Source of the DNA: Anaerolineales bacterium
Lineage (GTDB): Bacteria > Chloroflexota > Anaerolineae > Epilineales > JAANWY01
Direction: 5' to 3'
Length of the DNA: 5,794 nt
Assembly (NCBI GenBank): GCA_018263655.1
Contig: JAANWY010000335.1
Span: 1 to 5,794, forward strand
The position numbers and the translations under genes were made by a program. Numbering within the stretch: the first letter of the stretch is position 1; each line of letters starts with the position of its first letter. The notes under the pieces were generated by a model. The model did not search any database. It had not been told where the DNA came from and saw nothing but the letters and a program-made list of their open reading frames with translations. This document shows, piece after piece, positions 4,882 to 5,794 of the stretch.

Positions 4882-5664
4882 ATGGCCAGAGTCGTTGAAC
4901 CGAAAGTCTACCTCGTCGGCGAAACACGCATCGTCGCAGAGGGGTTAAACGAATACCTGTCGGATTTGGGCGTCTCCGATTGGGAGACAGATGCCCCCAC
5001 CGACGCTGAGAAGATGTGCGAGGTGATGGGCCGGCTCTGCTACCGCAGCTTCAGCCCGGATCTCAACCCCAATGTGTCGAAGGTCCGCCAGGGCAACGCG
5101 ACCTATCTCTCAAATATCGTCAAGTCGCGCCACGGTTCGGTTCTCGAGCATGCCTTCTTCAATTTCATCATCAGTGGCTGTTCACGTGTCTTCACTCACG
5201 AGCTTGTTCGCCATCGCGTCGGTGTGGCAATCTCGCAGGAAAGTCTCAGATTCGTTCGCCTCGACCAAATCGACTTCCCCGTTCCAACGCTGATTCGAGA
5301 GAACGAGGAAGCCATGACAATCTTCGTGAGGACAATCGAAGAGCTGGAGCGGATGCAGGTCGAGCTGGCCGGCGTTCTGGACGTTGAGGACAAGGCGTTC
5401 CATGAGAAGAAAAAGATCACGTCCGCCATGCGCCGCATTGCGCCCCAGGGGTTGGGCACATCGATCGGATGGTCGGCCAACGCACGAACGATCCGCCACA
5501 TCTTGGAGATGCGGACTGATCCCGCGGCCGAAGAGGAAATCAGACGTGTTTTTGGCCTCATCGGCCAGATCATGACGGAGCGGTACCCCAATCTGTTCGG
5601 CGACTACGAAGTCGAAATCGTCGAGGGGCTGCCCGCCTTCCGCACCGAATATCGGAAGGTGTAG
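4882..5664 (+). CDS. thyX: flavin-dependent thymidylate synthase ThyX
   Basis: 260 residues. ThyX makes dTMP from dUMP with methylene-tetrahydrofolate, FAD and NADPH, in the cytoplasm, usually as a tetramer. Visible family marks are GRLCYRS (50-56), HGSVLEH (84-90), the ThyX signature RHRVGVAISQESLRF (110-124), RRIAPQG (184-190), NARTIRHILEMRT (200-212) and EIR (219-221). The signature has eight residues between RHR and Ser121 rather than the seven of the textbook RHRx7S motif, and the usual HAQ before the final EIR is AAE here. Both may be lineage variants. Length is near the family's upper normal range. The ATG is preceded by GAGAGGAG (4864-4871) with 10 bases spacing. It is transcribed away from the small gene-TPR operon. 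No thyA is visible in the window, as expected for an organism relying on ThyX. Confidence 0.93.
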   Translation: MARVVEPKVYLVGETRIVAEGLNEYLSDLGVSDWETDAPTDAEKMCEVMGRLCYRSFSPDLNPNVSKVRQGNATYLSNIVKSRHGSVLEHAFFNFIISGCSRVFTHELVRHRVGVAISQESLRFVRLDQIDFPVPTLIRENEEAMTIFVRTIEELERMQVELAGVLDVEDKAFHEKKKITSAMRRIAPQGLGTSIGWSANARTIRHILEMRTDPAAEEEIRRVFGLIGQIMTERYPNLFGDYEVEIVEGLPAFRTEYRKV

Positions 5665-5794
5665 CACATCGGATGTTGGGAACTGCGACGGCAGCAGCCT
5701 CAGCAGCTACGTCATTCAACCGTAAACGGTAGGCACGGAACGGGGCAACCGCAAGTTCTTGCTCCCTGTCTCTGTTCTATCTTAGTCTCGCTAT
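5665..5794. other. 130 bases after thyX, no gene seen
   Basis: No start-to-stop frame with a ribosome binding site is seen. Two tiny dyads (ACCGT-AA-ACGGT at 5719-5730 and GCAAG-TT-CTTGC at 5751-5762) have loops too short and no T-run, so no terminator is called. The window ends before the next gene. Confidence 0.5.

Noticed and set aside
5182..5667. 161-residue minus-strand frame over thyX
   Set aside because: Antisense to clearly conserved ThyX motifs; a shadow frame.

Overview
The window carries four protein-coding genes and a large amount of short non-coding repeat DNA. The sequence is GC-rich, genes have strong AAGGAGG-type ribosome binding sites, thymidylate synthesis is of the ThyX type, and intergenic DNA is full of short dispersed repeats (a CTTCGACAAGCTCAGGAC-like family, heptamer CAGTNNN arrays, MITE-like inverted repeats). 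This combination suggests a free-living bacterium of the Chloroflexota (Anaerolineae-like) type. The taxonomic call is inference from general features, not from a database match.

Layout. Positions 1-478 hold no gene and are made of repeats: an imperfect inverted repeat (32-169) with copies of the CTTCGACAAGCTCAGGAC-like unit, then a 285-bp MITE-like element (214-498) whose ends are heptamer arrays plus CTTATACGTAA. The right end of that element supplies the last codons and the stop of the next gene. Positions 3100-479 (minus strand) encode an 873-residue fusion of ATP sulfurylase (Sat) with an alkaline-phosphatase-superfamily phosphodiesterase/phosphohydrolase; both halves keep their recognisable catalytic residues. 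A copy of the dispersed repeat encodes part of the linker. The gene has a near-perfect sigma-70 promoter (3340-3313), and a 135-bp nested inverted repeat lies between promoter and ribosome binding site.

Upstream on the minus strand are a TPR protein with an extremely basic N-terminus (4253-3366) and a small acidic protein of unknown function (4589-4296). They are 42 bp apart and are probably one operon driven by a consensus-like promoter at 4740-4712. Back to back with it is a plus-strand promoter (4752-4780) that should drive thyX (4882-5664), the flavin-dependent thymidylate synthase. Its leader carries a perfect 17-bp inverted repeat. The last 130 bases after thyX show nothing convincing.

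Together the window joins sulfate activation (Sat fusion), a scaffold-like TPR operon and dTMP synthesis; no direct functional link among the three is visible. The most notable item is the Sat-phosphohydrolase fusion with repeat DNA translated at its junction. It is a candidate for an enzyme that activates sulfate and also hydrolyses a product or by-product such as PPi or APS, which is a hypothesis only.
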